This document shows positions 8,777 through 18,076 of a DNA stretch of 64,000 nt, in pieces. The stretch is from Phytohalomonas tamaricis. Its GTDB lineage: Bacteria; Pseudomonadota; Gammaproteobacteria; Pseudomonadales; Halomonadaceae. Made by a program: the position numbers and the translations under genes. The DNA is taken from the NCBI RefSeq assembly GCF_003012345.1, contig NZ_PVRV01000023.1, positions 434,001 to 498,000 of the forward strand, given 5' to 3'. The notes below the pieces were generated by a model. That model saw only the letters and a program-made list of their open reading frames with translations, was not told where the DNA came from and made no database searches. How positions within the stretch are numbered: position 1 is the first letter of the stretch; every line of letters starts with the position of its first letter.

Positions 8777-10845
8777 TCGCTCTCCCTCCGCTGCGTGACT
8801 GGCTGTTCTCGCTTAAGACCTTCAGCGCCTCAATGACGGCGCTTTACATTGCGCTCCACCTGCAGATGCCGCGCCCTTACTGGGCGATGGCGACGGTCTA
8901 TATCGTTTCCAGCCCGTTCGTCGGCGCGACCAGTTCAAAAGCACTCTATCGCGCCCTCGGCACCTGTCTCGGTGCCAGCGCCGCAGTCTTCTTCGTCCCG
9001 CTGTTCGTCGACACGCCGCTGGTGCTCAGCGCCATCATCGCGATCTGGACCGGCACGCTATTGTTTCTGTCGCTGCATGTCCGCACCGCACGCAGCTATG
9101 CACTAATGCTCGCTGGCTACACCCTGCCGATGATCGCCTATTCCACCATCAACACACCCGAAGGCATCTTCGAGGTGGCGGTCTCGCGCAGCGAGGAGAT
9201 CGTGCTGGGCATCGTCTGCGCCAGCATCGTCGGCAGCGTGGTACTGCCGACCCGGCTGACTCCGGTGCTAGTGCAGAGTATCGACAAGTGGTTCGACGAT
9301 GCATCCGCCTATTGCGCCCAGTTCATCGCCCGCCGCGCCGATTCCGTATCCGTCGCGACGCTGCGCTCGGCCATGGTCGGCACCGTCAACAGCCTGCAGT
9401 TGATGATCAGCCAGGTGCCGTACGAAGGCATGCGGCCCCAGACGGTCAAGCAGATCCGTGAGCTGCGCGGGCGCATGGCGCAGCTGCTGCCGGTGGTCGA
9501 CGCGCTGGACGATATCCTTACCGCGCTAGAGCGACGCGCGCCCGAGCAGGCCAGGCGCCTGGCGCCGCTGCTGGGCGAGCTGGAACCGTGGATCGAGAGC
9601 AGCAGTGCACAGCCATCGCTGGCCAGCTGGCAGCACCTTCACCACGCGCTCGAACACCTCGAGCCGAGTACCGAGGAGCTGGCGCAGCCGGCCCAGGCGC
9701 TACTGTCCAGCGCACTATGGCGTCTGCGTGAATGGATCGATCTGTGGCAGGACTGCCGCACCCTGCGTGCGGCCATCGCCGCCGAACGCGACGTGAAGTG
9801 GACACCTGTTTATCGCCACTGGCGGCTCGGCATCTCCCGCCGCTATTTTGACCGTCCACTAATGATCTATTCGGTGCTGACCACGATCCTGGGTATTTTC
9901 ATCGCCTCGCTGATCTGGATCGAGACGGGCTGGCACGATGGCGGTAGCGCCGTAGTGCTGGCGGCGGTGGCGTGCAGCTTCTTCGCCGCAATGGACGAAC
10001 CGGCGCCGCAGATTTTCCGCTTTTTCACCTGGACGATAGTCAGCGTGATGCTGTCGAGCATCTACCTGTTTGCCATTCTGCCCAATATCCATGACTTCCC
10101 GCTGCTGGTGCTGGCCTTCGCCGGGCCATTCATCGCCATCGGCACGTTGATCACCCAGCCGCGTTTTTATCTGCCGACGCTCTTGACCATCGTTCAGACA
10201 GCCACCTTCGTTGGCATTCAGGACGTCTACAAGGCTGACTTCCTTACCTTTATCAACAGCAATCTGGTGGGCATTGCCGGGCTGCTGTTCGCTTTCATCT
10301 GGACGCTGATCAGCCGACCCTACGGCGCTGAGCTCGCTGCCCGACGCATGACCCATGCCAGTTGGCGGGATATTGCCGCCACGACCGCCGCCGAGCCGCT
10401 GGCGGACCGTCGCGGCATGGCCGGGCGCATGCTCGACCGCTTCATGCAGCATTTGCCGCGCCTGGCCATCAGCGGGCAGGATACTGCGCCCGCCGTGCGC
10501 GAACTGCGCGTCGCGCTTAACGCATTAGATCTGCGCATCTGGCAGCAGCGACTACCGGACGATCAGCATCAGGTAGTGACCGCTGCCCTGGCTGCCGTAC
10601 ATATGCACTTCAGCGCCTGTCTGAAGGCAGGCAGGCCGTTGGCCACGCCGCATGCCGTATTCCATCGGATCGACGCCGCCCTGGCCCTGATCACGCACAG
10701 CACGCCCGCCAGCGCCGGGCTGCATGTCATGCATGCCTTGATCGGGCTGCGGCTGGCTCTGCAATCGGGCGAGGCGATTATTGCCGATCCAGCTGTGGAC
10801 GATCCCTCACTGTCTCCTGCCGGTATCGATGGAGCACCGCTATGA
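8773..10845 (+). CDS. FUSC-family efflux permease (AaeB-like)
   Basis: The 690-residue inner-membrane protein has the two-half FUSC layout. An N-terminal membrane block includes 'MPRPYWAMATVYIVSSPFVG' and 'GASAAVFFVPLF'; a long soluble helical region covers about residues 175-355; a second membrane block with 'FAGPFIAIGTLITQPRFYL' follows, then a soluble tail. AaeB-type proteins export aromatic carboxylic acids together with an AaeA membrane-fusion protein. It is the first certain gene of a four-gene operon in which every start overlaps the previous stop as ATGA. A TTG at 8767 is a possible earlier start. The substrate is inferred only from the family. Confidence 0.88.
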   Translation: MIALPPLRDWLFSLKTFSASMTALYIALHLQMPRPYWAMATVYIVSSPFVGATSSKALYRALGTCLGASAAVFFVPLFVDTPLVLSAIIAIWTGTLLFLSLHVRTARSYALMLAGYTLPMIAYSTINTPEGIFEVAVSRSEEIVLGIVCASIVGSVVLPTRLTPVLVQSIDKWFDDASAYCAQFIARRADSVSVATLRSAMVGTVNSLQLMISQVPYEGMRPQTVKQIRELRGRMAQLLPVVDALDDILTALERRAPEQARRLAPLLGELEPWIESSSAQPSLASWQHLHHALEHLEPSTEELAQPAQALLSSALWRLREWIDLWQDCRTLRAAIAAERDVKWTPVYRHWRLGISRRYFDRPLMIYSVLTTILGIFIASLIWIETGWHDGGSAVVLAAVACSFFAAMDEPAPQIFRFFTWTIVSVMLSSIYLFAILPNIHDFPLLVLAFAGPFIAIGTLITQPRFYLPTLLTIVQTATFVGIQDVYKADFLTFINSNLVGIAGLLFAFIWTLISRPYGAELAARRMTHASWRDIAATTAAEPLADRRGMAGRMLDRFMQHLPRLAISGQDTAPAVRELRVALNALDLRIWQQRLPDDQHQVVTAALAAVHMHFSACLKAGRPLATPHAVFHRIDAALALITHSTPASAGLHVMHALIGLRLALQSGEAIIADPAVDDPSLSPAGIDGAPL

Positions 10846-11051
10846 TCGGCGATATCGACGTGGGCAGCGTCTACCTGCCGACACTTTTGATGCTGATGCT
10901 GCTGACGTATCTCTTTTACCTGCCGCTTCAGGTGCTGCTGACGCGGATACATTTTTATCGCCTGGTCTGGCACCGCGCACTATTCAACGTCGCGTTGTAT
11001 GCCCTGCTGCTGGGTCTCGTGGACGCTCTCTACCGTCATTGGATGCCATGA
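10842..11051 (+). CDS. DUF1656 small membrane protein (AaeX-like)
   Basis: This 69-residue protein starts 'MIGDIDVGSVYLPTLL' and has two hydrophobic helices (about residues 10-30 and 45-62), the form of the DUF1656 proteins that accompany FUSC pumps. It overlaps its neighbours by ATGA at both ends (10842 and 11048). Its role in the pump is not established; position suggests a stabilising subunit. Confidence 0.85.
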   Translation: MIGDIDVGSVYLPTLLMLMLLTYLFYLPLQVLLTRIHFYRLVWHRALFNVALYALLLGLVDALYRHWMP

Positions 11052-11950
11052 AAAAGCCCCTGATATCGCTCGGTCGTATGTTTTTCACCCTCGTGGTCGT
11101 CGTGCTCGCCGCGCTCGTCATCTGGCGTCTGGTGGCCTACTACATGTTTGCACCGTGGACCCGTGACGGCCACGTGCGCGCCGATGTGGTGCAGATTGCC
11201 CCGGACGTGTCGGGAATCATCGCCCACGTCGAGGTGAGCGATAACGAGCCCGTCCAGCGTGGTCAGGTACTGTTTACGATCGATCCTGAACGTTTCAAGC
11301 TCGCCCTGCGCCAAGCCGAATCGACACTGGCCGACCGCCAGACCAGCCTTGATCAGGCCGAGCGCGAGATGCGGCGCAATCGCGGGCTGGGCAATCTCGT
11401 CGCCACCGAAGAGCTCGAAGAGAGCCAGACAAAGGTTGCTCGTGCCCGCGCCGCGGTGGCGGAAGCCAAGGTGGCAATCGATACCGCCAAGCTCAACCTG
11501 AAACGCGCCACCGTGGTCAGCCCCGTGAACGGCTATATAAACGACCGCGCCCCACGCGCCAGCGAATACGCCGTCGCCGGCCGACCGGCCCTGTCGGTGG
11601 TGGACAGCGACTCCTTCCACGTCGACGGCTATTTCGAAGAGACCAAGCTGCCCCATATCCACGTCGGCCAGCGCGTCGATATCCGCGTGATCGGCGAGCA
11701 GCGCCACTTGCAAGGGCATGTACAAAGCATTGCCGCCGGCATCGAGGATCGCGACCGCAGCAGCGGCGCCAATTTGCTGCCCAACGTCAACCCAACCTTC
11801 AGTTGGGTCAGGCTGGCGCAGCGCATCCCTGTGCGGATCGCTCTCGATAACGTGCCTGACGATGTGCGTCTGATTGCCGGCCGGACCGCCACGGTATCGA
11901 TCATTACTGATACCGAATACGCCGCGCCCGCCACGGAGAAGACGCCATGA
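11048..11950 (+). CDS. HlyD-family membrane-fusion protein (AaeA-like)
   Basis: The 300-residue adaptor has one N-terminal membrane anchor (residues about 10-32). A 'W-T-R-D-G-H-V-R-A' motif and biotinyl-lipoyl half 'VQIAPDVSGIIAHVEVSDN' follow. Then comes a coiled-coil hairpin (about 90-145, 'QAERE...EELEESQTKVARARAAVAEAK'), the second lipoyl half 'KRATVVSPVNGYI', and a beta-barrel. It bridges the FUSC permease and the outer-membrane channel encoded by its neighbours. I start it at 11048, inside the DUF1656 stop (ATGA), because a longer frame in the same register runs through the upstream genes without coding sense. Confidence 0.92.
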   Translation: MKKPLISLGRMFFTLVVVVLAALVIWRLVAYYMFAPWTRDGHVRADVVQIAPDVSGIIAHVEVSDNEPVQRGQVLFTIDPERFKLALRQAESTLADRQTSLDQAEREMRRNRGLGNLVATEELEESQTKVARARAAVAEAKVAIDTAKLNLKRATVVSPVNGYINDRAPRASEYAVAGRPALSVVDSDSFHVDGYFEETKLPHIHVGQRVDIRVIGEQRHLQGHVQSIAAGIEDRDRSSGANLLPNVNPTFSWVRLAQRIPVRIALDNVPDDVRLIAGRTATVSIITDTEYAAPATEKTP

Positions 11951-13410
11951 GGCATTGCCTGCGTCCGGCCGGCACGGCCCTGGTAGTAACGCTGCTGAGC
12001 GCCTGCAGCGTGGTGGGCCCGAACTATCAGTTGCCGGAACAGGCGCAGATCAATCGTCCCGAGCATCAGGGCGAGTTCAGCGCCGTCGATGCCCAGGCCG
12101 TTGTTTCCGCGCCGCTACCGGCCGACTGGTGGCGGCTGTACGACGACCCGGCGCTTAATGATTTGGTGCAACAAGCCCTTGTGACCAATAGCGAGCTGCG
12201 CGTCGCCGCCGCCAATCTGGCCCGCGCCCGCGCCGAGCTGGGCGAAGCCAACGCCCGCGGCGGCTTCGAAGCCAGCGCCTCAGCCGGCGTCGAGCGCACC
12301 CAGGTCTCGGGTGAAGCCTACCTGCTTGAAGACAAGGTGCCGGTGGCCAACATCGCCGATGCCGGCATCAATCTGTCCTATCAGTTCGACCTGTTCGGCA
12401 CCCTACAGCGTGGCATCGAAGCGGCCCAGGCCGACGCCGAAGCCACCCAGGCAGCGGCTGATACGGCACGTATTACCGTGGTCGCCGACGTAGTACGCGC
12501 CTATGCACAGATTTGTGCCGCTAACGAGGAGCGCGCCATCGCCGAACATTCGCTGGCGCTGCAACAGCAGAGCCTCGAACTTGCCCAGCGGCTGCACGCG
12601 GCGGGCCGCGGCACGCTGCCCGCGGTGACTCGCTCGGAGACCCAGTTCAAGTCGCTGCGCGCCGAGCTGCCGCGCTTCGAAGCCGAACGCCAGTCCGGCA
12701 TCTTTCAGCTTGCAATGCTGCTTGGCGAAGACGCCGGAAGTCTGCCGAGCAACGTGACGCAGTGTGACAGCCTTCCCCAGTTGGCCCAGCGTCTGCCGGT
12801 CGGAGACGGTACGGCACTGCTCAAGCGGCGTCCCGACATTCGCCAGGCTGAGCGCCAATTAGCAGCGGCCACAGCGCGGATCGGCGTCGCCACCGGCGAA
12901 CTCTACCCCACCATCAGTCTCGGCGCCTCGACCGGACTAACCGGCATTGCTGAGCATCTGGGTCAGCCCGCCACCCAGCATTGGGGCATCGGTCCGCTGA
13001 TCAGTTGGACCCTGCCTGCCAACGGCGCCCGCCAGCGCGTCCAGGAAGCACAAGCGTCGAGTCAGGCCGCGCTGGCCCGCTTCGACGGTGTGGTACTCAA
13101 CGCAGTGCGCGAAACGGAAACCGGCCTGGCCCGCTATAGCGCTGCGCTGGAAACGCGCGATGCGCTGGTCGAGGCTCAGCGCTCGGCCAAAGTCTCGGCC
13201 GAGCAGACCCACCGCTTTTTTATTGCTGGACGCGAATCGGCACTGGCTGATCTCGCTGCGGCGCGTGTGTTGAGCACGACCCATGCCCAACTGGCCGATG
13301 CGCAGGCCCAGGTCGCTATGGCGCAAATCGATCTGTTTCTGGCACTGGGTGGCGGCTGGCAAAAGGAAGACGAACAGCAGACGAGTACTGTGCGAACAAC
13401 CACGCCCTAA
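11947..13410 (+). CDS. Outer-membrane efflux lipoprotein (NodT/OprM family)
   Basis: The 487-residue protein starts with a lipoprotein signal peptide, lipobox L-L-S-A-C at Cys20, followed by 'VVGPNYQLP', the standard opening of NodT-type TolC homologues. Two OEP repeats follow (about residues 60-250 and 275-470) with long alanine/glutamine-rich coiled coils and the 'R-R-P-D-I-R-Q-A-E' motif at the start of the second. It supplies the channel for the FUSC/HlyD pump and overlaps the HlyD stop by ATGA, so the operon encodes a complete tripartite system from inner to outer membrane. Confidence 0.93.
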   Translation: MRHCLRPAGTALVVTLLSACSVVGPNYQLPEQAQINRPEHQGEFSAVDAQAVVSAPLPADWWRLYDDPALNDLVQQALVTNSELRVAAANLARARAELGEANARGGFEASASAGVERTQVSGEAYLLEDKVPVANIADAGINLSYQFDLFGTLQRGIEAAQADAEATQAAADTARITVVADVVRAYAQICAANEERAIAEHSLALQQQSLELAQRLHAAGRGTLPAVTRSETQFKSLRAELPRFEAERQSGIFQLAMLLGEDAGSLPSNVTQCDSLPQLAQRLPVGDGTALLKRRPDIRQAERQLAAATARIGVATGELYPTISLGASTGLTGIAEHLGQPATQHWGIGPLISWTLPANGARQRVQEAQASSQAALARFDGVVLNAVRETETGLARYSAALETRDALVEAQRSAKVSAEQTHRFFIAGRESALADLAAARVLSTTHAQLADAQAQVAMAQIDLFLALGGGWQKEDEQQTSTVRTTTP

Positions 13411-13434
13411 GCCCGGCAATCGGGACATGAAAGC

Positions 13435-13460
13435 AAAAACGCGCCCAATGGGCGCGTTTT
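13435..13460. terminator. Bidirectional intrinsic terminator
   Basis: AAAACGCGCCC AATG GGCGCGTTTT is nearly symmetric, with A-run and T-run on opposite sides of a GC stem. It lies 25 nt after the efflux operon and 45 nt beyond the trpC stop, so it can serve both converging operons. Confidence 0.9.
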
Positions 13461-13504
13461 ATGCTGAGAGCAACGCATTGTGAGCAGCGATGCTGCTGAT
13501 ACGA

Positions 13505-14317
13505 TTAGAAGAAAAGTTCGCGCAGCGCCTGACCTGGCTCTTCCTCACGCATGAAGCGCTCGCCGACCAGGAAGGCGTTGACATGGTGGGCACGCATACG
13601 TTCCACATCCTCGCGGCGGGTTATGCCTGATTCGGTCACCACCGTGACACCTCTAGGCACTTGCGCCAGCAAACGAAATGTGGTCTCAAGCGTGGTATCA
13701 AACGTACGCAGATCACGATTGTTAATGCCCACCAGGCTCAGGTCGAGCGCCAGCGCCCGCTCCAACTCCGGCTCATCGTGTACCTCAACCAGCACGTCCA
13801 TGCCCAGCGCCTGTGCCTGCTGATGCAGGTCCTTCATCAGGACGTCGTCGAGAGCGGCAACGATAAGCAAAATGCAGTCGGCCCCCATCGCGCGGGCTTC
13901 GAAAACCTGATAGGGATCGACCATAAAATCCTTGCGCAGCACGGGCAGGTTGCACGCCTCACGCGCCGCGATCAGGAAGTCTTCGCTGCCCTGAAAGAAA
14001 TCAACATCAGTCAACACCGAAAGACAGGCCGCACCGCCCGCTTCATAACTTGTCGCGATCGCTGAAGGGTTGAAATCTTCCCGAATGATGCCTTTAGACG
14101 GTGACGCACGTTTAACCTCGGCGATCACGGCGGGGTCACCATCGGCGATACGCTTATCAAGCGCTGCAACAAAGCCACGCGGCATATCAGCCATTTCGGC
14201 GTTGATACGCATTTGGGTATCAGTGATCAAGGCGCGCCGCGCGGCGATCTCATCATGCTTGCGATCAATAATCGTGTTCAGGATCGTTGGCAACTCGTTC
14301 ATGCCTTTCTCGCTCAT
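13505..14317 (-). CDS. trpC: Indole-3-glycerol phosphate synthase
   Basis: The 270-residue TIM barrel has the expected landmarks: '[16 protein letters not shown]' near the start, '[18 protein letters not shown]' (catalytic Lys and the phosphate loop), 'FFQGSEDFL', '[18 protein letters not shown]', '[14 protein letters not shown]', '[11 protein letters not shown]' and 'VTESGI'. It converts carboxyphenylaminodeoxyribulose phosphate to indole glycerol phosphate. The ATG at 14317 shares a base with the trpD stop TAA (TAATG), implying coupled translation; an ATG at 14302 is also possible and gives the more usual N-terminus. It is a stand-alone TrpC, not fused to TrpF. Confidence 0.95.
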   Translation of the reverse strand: MSEKGMNELPTILNTIIDRKHDEIAARRALITDTQMRINAEMADMPRGFVAALDKRIADGDPAVIAEVKRASPSKGIIREDFNPSAIATSYEAGGAACLSVLTDVDFFQGSEDFLIAAREACNLPVLRKDFMVDPYQVFEARAMGADCILLIVAALDDVLMKDLHQQAQALGMDVLVEVHDEPELERALALDLSLVGINNRDLRTFDTTLETTFRLLAQVPRGVTVVTESGITRREDVERMRAHHVNAFLVGERFMREEEPGQALRELFF

Positions 14318-15348
14318 TATCTGTCTCGCTCGGCACACATACGGGTAAAGTCGGCAAGTTCCGTCATTTTTTCAAAGGCACGCTTGGAAGCCATCGTCTC
14401 TTGGGCCAATGTCACACCGTCCTGAAGGGATGCGGCGACATCAGCCGCATACAGCGCAGCGCCAGCATTAAGTGCAACCATGTCCATGGCCGGGCCGGGC
14501 TCGCCCTTGAGCGCCGACGTTACCAGGCGCAAGCTGTCCGTTGCTGTCTTTACTTTCAGGGATTCAAGAGAATGGCGTTCGATACCCAGCTGTTCGGGGG
14601 TAATGTCGTATTCGACGATTTCTCCTTCCTTGAGCTCGGTCACATGCGTGGGCGAGGCCAAAGATATCTCATCAAGACCTTCCGCAGAATTGACCACCAG
14701 AACATGGCGGCTCCCCAGGCGTTTTAATGCATTGGCCATGATCGGCAGTAGCGCCTTGTCATAGACCCCCAGCAGTTGATGCGCCACACCCGCCGGATTG
14801 GTCAAAGGACCAAGAACATTGAAGATGGTGCGTACGCCCAGGTCGCGGCGTGGCCCAACCGCATAGCGCATTGCCTTGTGATGCACCGGTGCGAACATGA
14901 AGCCGACGCCGACTTCTTCGATGCAGCGCCCGACCAGTTCAGGTGCGAGATCAAGTGTTATGCCTGCGGCTTCAAGCAGATCGGCAGAGCCTGCCGAAGA
15001 GGAGACACCACGATTGCCATGCTTGGCGACACGCCCCCCGGCCGCTGCCACTACGAAACTGGCCGCAGTGGAGACGTTGAACAGGTTAGCGCCGTCACCG
15101 CCGGTACCCACGATATCGACGACATGATCGCCACTGACCTTCACCTTCAACATCAGCTCACGCATGACCTGCGCAGCCGCTGTAATCTCCTCGGCGCTCT
15201 CACCTTTCATCGCCAAGGCAACCAGAAAACCTCCGATCTGCGCCTCGCTGGCCTCACCGGTCATGATCATTTGCATGACCGCGTGCATCTCATCGTAATC
15301 GAGATGGCGATGCTTCAGCAGGGCACCAATGGCTTCTTTCATCTGCAT
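14317..15348 (-). CDS. trpD: Anthranilate phosphoribosyltransferase
   Basis: The 343-residue protein carries the family's '[20 protein letters not shown]' stretch (about residues 79-98), which binds PRPP, plus 'KHGNRGVSS' and '[18 protein letters not shown]'. It transfers phosphoribose from PRPP to anthranilate. A ribosome site AAGGGA precedes the ATG. It lies 66 nt after trpG and overlaps trpC. Length is normal and it is not fused to TrpG. Confidence 0.96.
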   Translation of the reverse strand: MQMKEAIGALLKHRHLDYDEMHAVMQMIMTGEASEAQIGGFLVALAMKGESAEEITAAAQVMRELMLKVKVSGDHVVDIVGTGGDGANLFNVSTAASFVVAAAGGRVAKHGNRGVSSSAGSADLLEAAGITLDLAPELVGRCIEEVGVGFMFAPVHHKAMRYAVGPRRDLGVRTIFNVLGPLTNPAGVAHQLLGVYDKALLPIMANALKRLGSRHVLVVNSAEGLDEISLASPTHVTELKEGEIVEYDITPEQLGIERHSLESLKVKTATDSLRLVTSALKGEPGPAMDMVALNAGAALYAADVAASLQDGVTLAQETMASKRAFEKMTELADFTRMCAERDR

Positions 15349-15414
15349 GAGCGTTCCCTTTCCCTTACCGCTTCAAATCCGGCCTTTAAAGCGGCCGAAG
15401 GGTGTCAATTTCTA

Positions 15415-16044
15415 TTAACGCACCAGTTCGGCTTCAGCGGCATCAGCGTGCTGTTGCCCTACTCCGCGCTTTAGAAAGTTAGCCAACAGCTCATGCCCTT
15501 GACGCGAAAGAATCGATTCGGGATGGAACTGCACGCCTTCGATGTCCAACGTCTTGTGGCGCAGGCCCATGATCACACCAGGTGTAACATCGTCGTCGAC
15601 AGTCGCCGCGGTGACCTCAAGGCAGTCAGGCAAGGTTTCACTATCAACAATCAATGAGTGGTAGCGCGTTACCTCGAGCGGACCGTCAAGCCCTTCGAAT
15701 ACACCCTTATTGGTGTGGCTAATCATTGAGGTCTTACCATGCATAACTTTCGGGGCGCGTATCACGCGACCGCCGTAAACCTGCCCGATCGCCTGATGAC
15801 CGAGGCAAACGCCAAGAATGGGCACACGGCCGGCGAAGCGGCGAATCGCTTCCATCGAAATGCCGGCTTCATTGGGCGTACACGGCCCCGGTGAGATGAC
15901 TAGGTGCGTAAACTCACGCTGCTCAAGGTCATCAATAGTCAGCGTGTCATTACGTACCGTATCGACCTCGGCTCCAAGCTCACCCAGATACTGGACGATG
16001 TTGAAAGTAAAACTGTCGTAATTATCAATCATCAAAACAGACAT
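15415..16044 (-). CDS. trpG: Anthranilate synthase component II (glutamine amidotransferase)
   Basis: The 209-residue class I amidotransferase has the Cys nucleophile in '[12 protein letters not shown]' (about residue 82), the 'GKTSMISHT' loop and the His/Glu pair in '[10 protein letters not shown]'. It supplies ammonia from glutamine to TrpE. A good ribosome site (AAAGGA) precedes the ATG. It starts the trpGDC block and is separated from trpE by about 300 bases with a terminator, so it must have its own promoter or depend on readthrough. TrpG can also serve folate synthesis as PabA. Confidence 0.93.
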   Translation of the reverse strand: MSVLMIDNYDSFTFNIVQYLGELGAEVDTVRNDTLTIDDLEQREFTHLVISPGPCTPNEAGISMEAIRRFAGRVPILGVCLGHQAIGQVYGGRVIRAPKVMHGKTSMISHTNKGVFEGLDGPLEVTRYHSLIVDSETLPDCLEVTAATVDDDVTPGVIMGLRHKTLDIEGVQFHPESILSRQGHELLANFLKRGVGQQHADAAEAELVR

Positions 16045-16159
16045 GGCGATAATCCTTTGAAATATAAATACTTTAAGTTGTCAATTTCGCGTTATTAACC
16101 AGCATGTCATCCAGAATGGTCTCAATGCTTATCGTCTACGTTTGAGAAAGGCCAGACGC

Positions 16160-16190
16160 AAAAAAGCCGCCCTCATAGCGTGGCGGCTTT
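16160..16190 (-). terminator. Intrinsic terminator between trpE and trpG
   Basis: Read on the minus strand, AAGCCGCC pairs with GGCGGCTT across a 10-nt loop and is followed by TTTTTT. It lies between the trpE stop (16349) and the trpG start (16044), so trpE transcripts should end here and trpGDC should be a separate unit. Confidence 0.85.
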
Positions 16191-16307
16191 CCACTTTCGA
16201 GACAAGCGTGGACGCCGCGCTTAGTTAGCGCGCCACCACTGCAGGCTCAAGTTTTGGGGTACCGGTATATTCATAGCCTAGATACTGCTGTCAGGAGGTC
16301 ATCATGT

Positions 16308-16341
16308 CAAGGCAGCGCGCCTTTAAGGGCGCACTGCCTTG
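16308..16341 (-). terminator. Hairpin directly after trpE
   Basis: A 14-bp inverted repeat with one mismatch (CAAGGCAG...CTGCCTTG arms, 5- to 6-nt loop) starts 7 nt after the trpE stop. No T-run follows, so it is probably an mRNA-stabilising hairpin ahead of the true terminator at 16160-16190. Confidence 0.55.
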
Positions 16342-16348
16342 AGAGATA

Positions 16349-17839
16349 TCAGTCGAGGTTATCAAGCCCCTTCTCGGCCATCGCCACGGCGCGGAACATG
16401 GCACGACGCTTGTTAAGCGTTTCCTGCCACTCAAGTTCCGGGTCCGAATCGGCGACGATGCCACCGCCGGCCTGAACGTGCAATTGACCATCCTTGATGA
16501 CAGCGGTGCGGATGGCGATCGCCATATCCATGTTGCCCTGCCAGGATAGATAACCAACCGCGCCGGAATAAATGCCGCGCTTGACCGGTTCAAGCTCGTC
16601 GATCACTTCAAGAGCACGAATCTTCGGCGCGCCGGACAATGTACCCGCCGGGAAGGTGGCCCGCAGAACATCGATCGGCCCCAACCCTTCCTTGATGCGC
16701 CCGGTGACATTGGAAACGATATGCATGACGTGTGAATAACGCTCAATAGCCATCTTGTCGGTCAATTCGACCGTACCATCACGGCTAATCCGACCAACGT
16801 CGTTGCGGCCCAGGTCGATCAGCATGACATGCTCGGCGATCTCTTTGGGGTCAGAGAGTAAATCGTCTTCCAGCGCCTTGTCTTCTTCTTCATTACGGCC
16901 CCGATGTCGCGTGCCGGCAATCGGGCGCAGCGTGATTTCATCATGCTCAAGGCGTGCCAGAATTTCCGGCGAGGCGCCAACAACGTGATGGTCGTCCAGG
17001 TTGAAGAAAAACATGTACGGCGAAGGATTGAGGCTGCGCAGCGCCCGGTAGAGATCGAGCGGCGGCGCCGTAAAGGGAATCGACATGCGCTGTGATGGCA
17101 CGCACTGCATCAGATCGCCGGCGAAGATATATTCCTTGATCTGACCTACCGCATCTTTGTAGCCCTGCTCAGTGAAGCTGGCGAAAAAATCGTTCTCGCC
17201 AATATTGCTCCGCCCTGTGCCCGGGCTTGTTGCAGACAACGTCATTGCACGCAGTTGCTGCTCAAGCACACCAAGACGCTCAAGGGCCCCTGAATAGCTA
17301 TTTTCTTCACGAGGATCAGCATGGACCAGCAGTGATAGTCGCCCTGAAAGATTGTCAAAAACCACCAGCTCTTCAGCGACCATGAGCAGAATATCAGGAA
17401 CATCGATCGGGTCAGGCTTTTCAACCCCACGCAACCGCGGCTCGATATAGCGAATCGTGTCGTAGCCGAAATAGCCCACCAGACCGCCATCAAAGCGCAT
17501 CGTATCTTCCGACGCGGGTGCCTTGAAACGCTGACGGAACTGCTCGATCCAGCTCAGCGGATCATCGGCTTCAGTGGCGCCGACCTGTTCGCCATCCATG
17601 AAGTGGCGCACAACATGCCCCCGCACTTCGATACGTTCCCGGCATGGCAAACCGATGATCGAATAGCGTCCCCACTTTTCGCCACCCTGCACGGACTCAA
17701 GCAGGAACGTCCAGGGCGCATTGGCCAGCTTCAGATAGGTGGAAAGCGGTGTATCAAGATCAGCCAGAACTTCGCGGCTAACAGGAATACGGTTGTACCC
17801 TGCTTCGGCCAACTCGGCGAAGCGCTCGTATGTCATCAT
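16349..17839 (-). CDS. trpE: Anthranilate synthase component I
   Basis: The 496-residue enzyme makes anthranilate from chorismate using ammonia from TrpG. The N-terminal half has '[20 protein letters not shown]' (about 43-62), containing the L-L-E-S element where tryptophan binds for feedback inhibition. The C-terminal half has the chorismate-binding blocks '[12 protein letters not shown]', '[11 protein letters not shown]', '[12 protein letters not shown]' and '[16 protein letters not shown]'. Start is ATG 17839 or the adjacent ATG 17836; a weak ribosome site fits either. It lies downstream of gph and of a candidate Trp-rich leader peptide. Confidence 0.96.
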   Translation of the reverse strand: MMTYERFAELAEAGYNRIPVSREVLADLDTPLSTYLKLANAPWTFLLESVQGGEKWGRYSIIGLPCRERIEVRGHVVRHFMDGEQVGATEADDPLSWIEQFRQRFKAPASEDTMRFDGGLVGYFGYDTIRYIEPRLRGVEKPDPIDVPDILLMVAEELVVFDNLSGRLSLLVHADPREENSYSGALERLGVLEQQLRAMTLSATSPGTGRSNIGENDFFASFTEQGYKDAVGQIKEYIFAGDLMQCVPSQRMSIPFTAPPLDLYRALRSLNPSPYMFFFNLDDHHVVGASPEILARLEHDEITLRPIAGTRHRGRNEEEDKALEDDLLSDPKEIAEHVMLIDLGRNDVGRISRDGTVELTDKMAIERYSHVMHIVSNVTGRIKEGLGPIDVLRATFPAGTLSGAPKIRALEVIDELEPVKRGIYSGAVGYLSWQGNMDMAIAIRTAVIKDGQLHVQAGGGIVADSDPELEWQETLNKRRAMFRAVAMAEKGLDNLD

Positions 17840-17926
17840 GCCAAAGGTCTCTAATCGCAAGCTTGAGGGGAGTTACGCCGTCTATCGCGCATCCTATGCC
17901 CTTTCACTCAGGGCCGGGGAAATGCA

Positions 17927-17989
17927 TCACCATCGCCAGCGCTTTACTTCGCGCATCAGCGCATGAACCTTTTTATGGGCCAATGACAT
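17927..17989 (-). CDS. trpL: Candidate Trp leader peptide upstream of trpE
   Basis: On the trpE strand, an ATG at 17989 opens a 20-codon frame ending in lysine, arginine, Trp, Arg, Trp, stop (TGG CGA TGG TGA), 87 nt before the trpE start. Trp codons bunched at the end of a short peptide in front of a trp gene are the hallmark of leader-peptide control. A weak ribosome site (GGA) precedes it; an internal ATG would give a nine-residue form. Against a classic attenuator, I see no T-run terminator between it and trpE, only a short CCC...GGG stem, so control could be translational or Rho-dependent. The two-Trp ending could also be chance. Confidence 0.5.
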   Translation of the reverse strand: MSLAHKKVHALMREVKRWRW

Positions 17990-18076
17990 GACATATCCGT
18001 GAATGGATTAAAAATCAAAGGGTATAAAGGCCAGAAAAATATAGTGCCTGTTGGCCAGACATAAAGATTTTTTACC

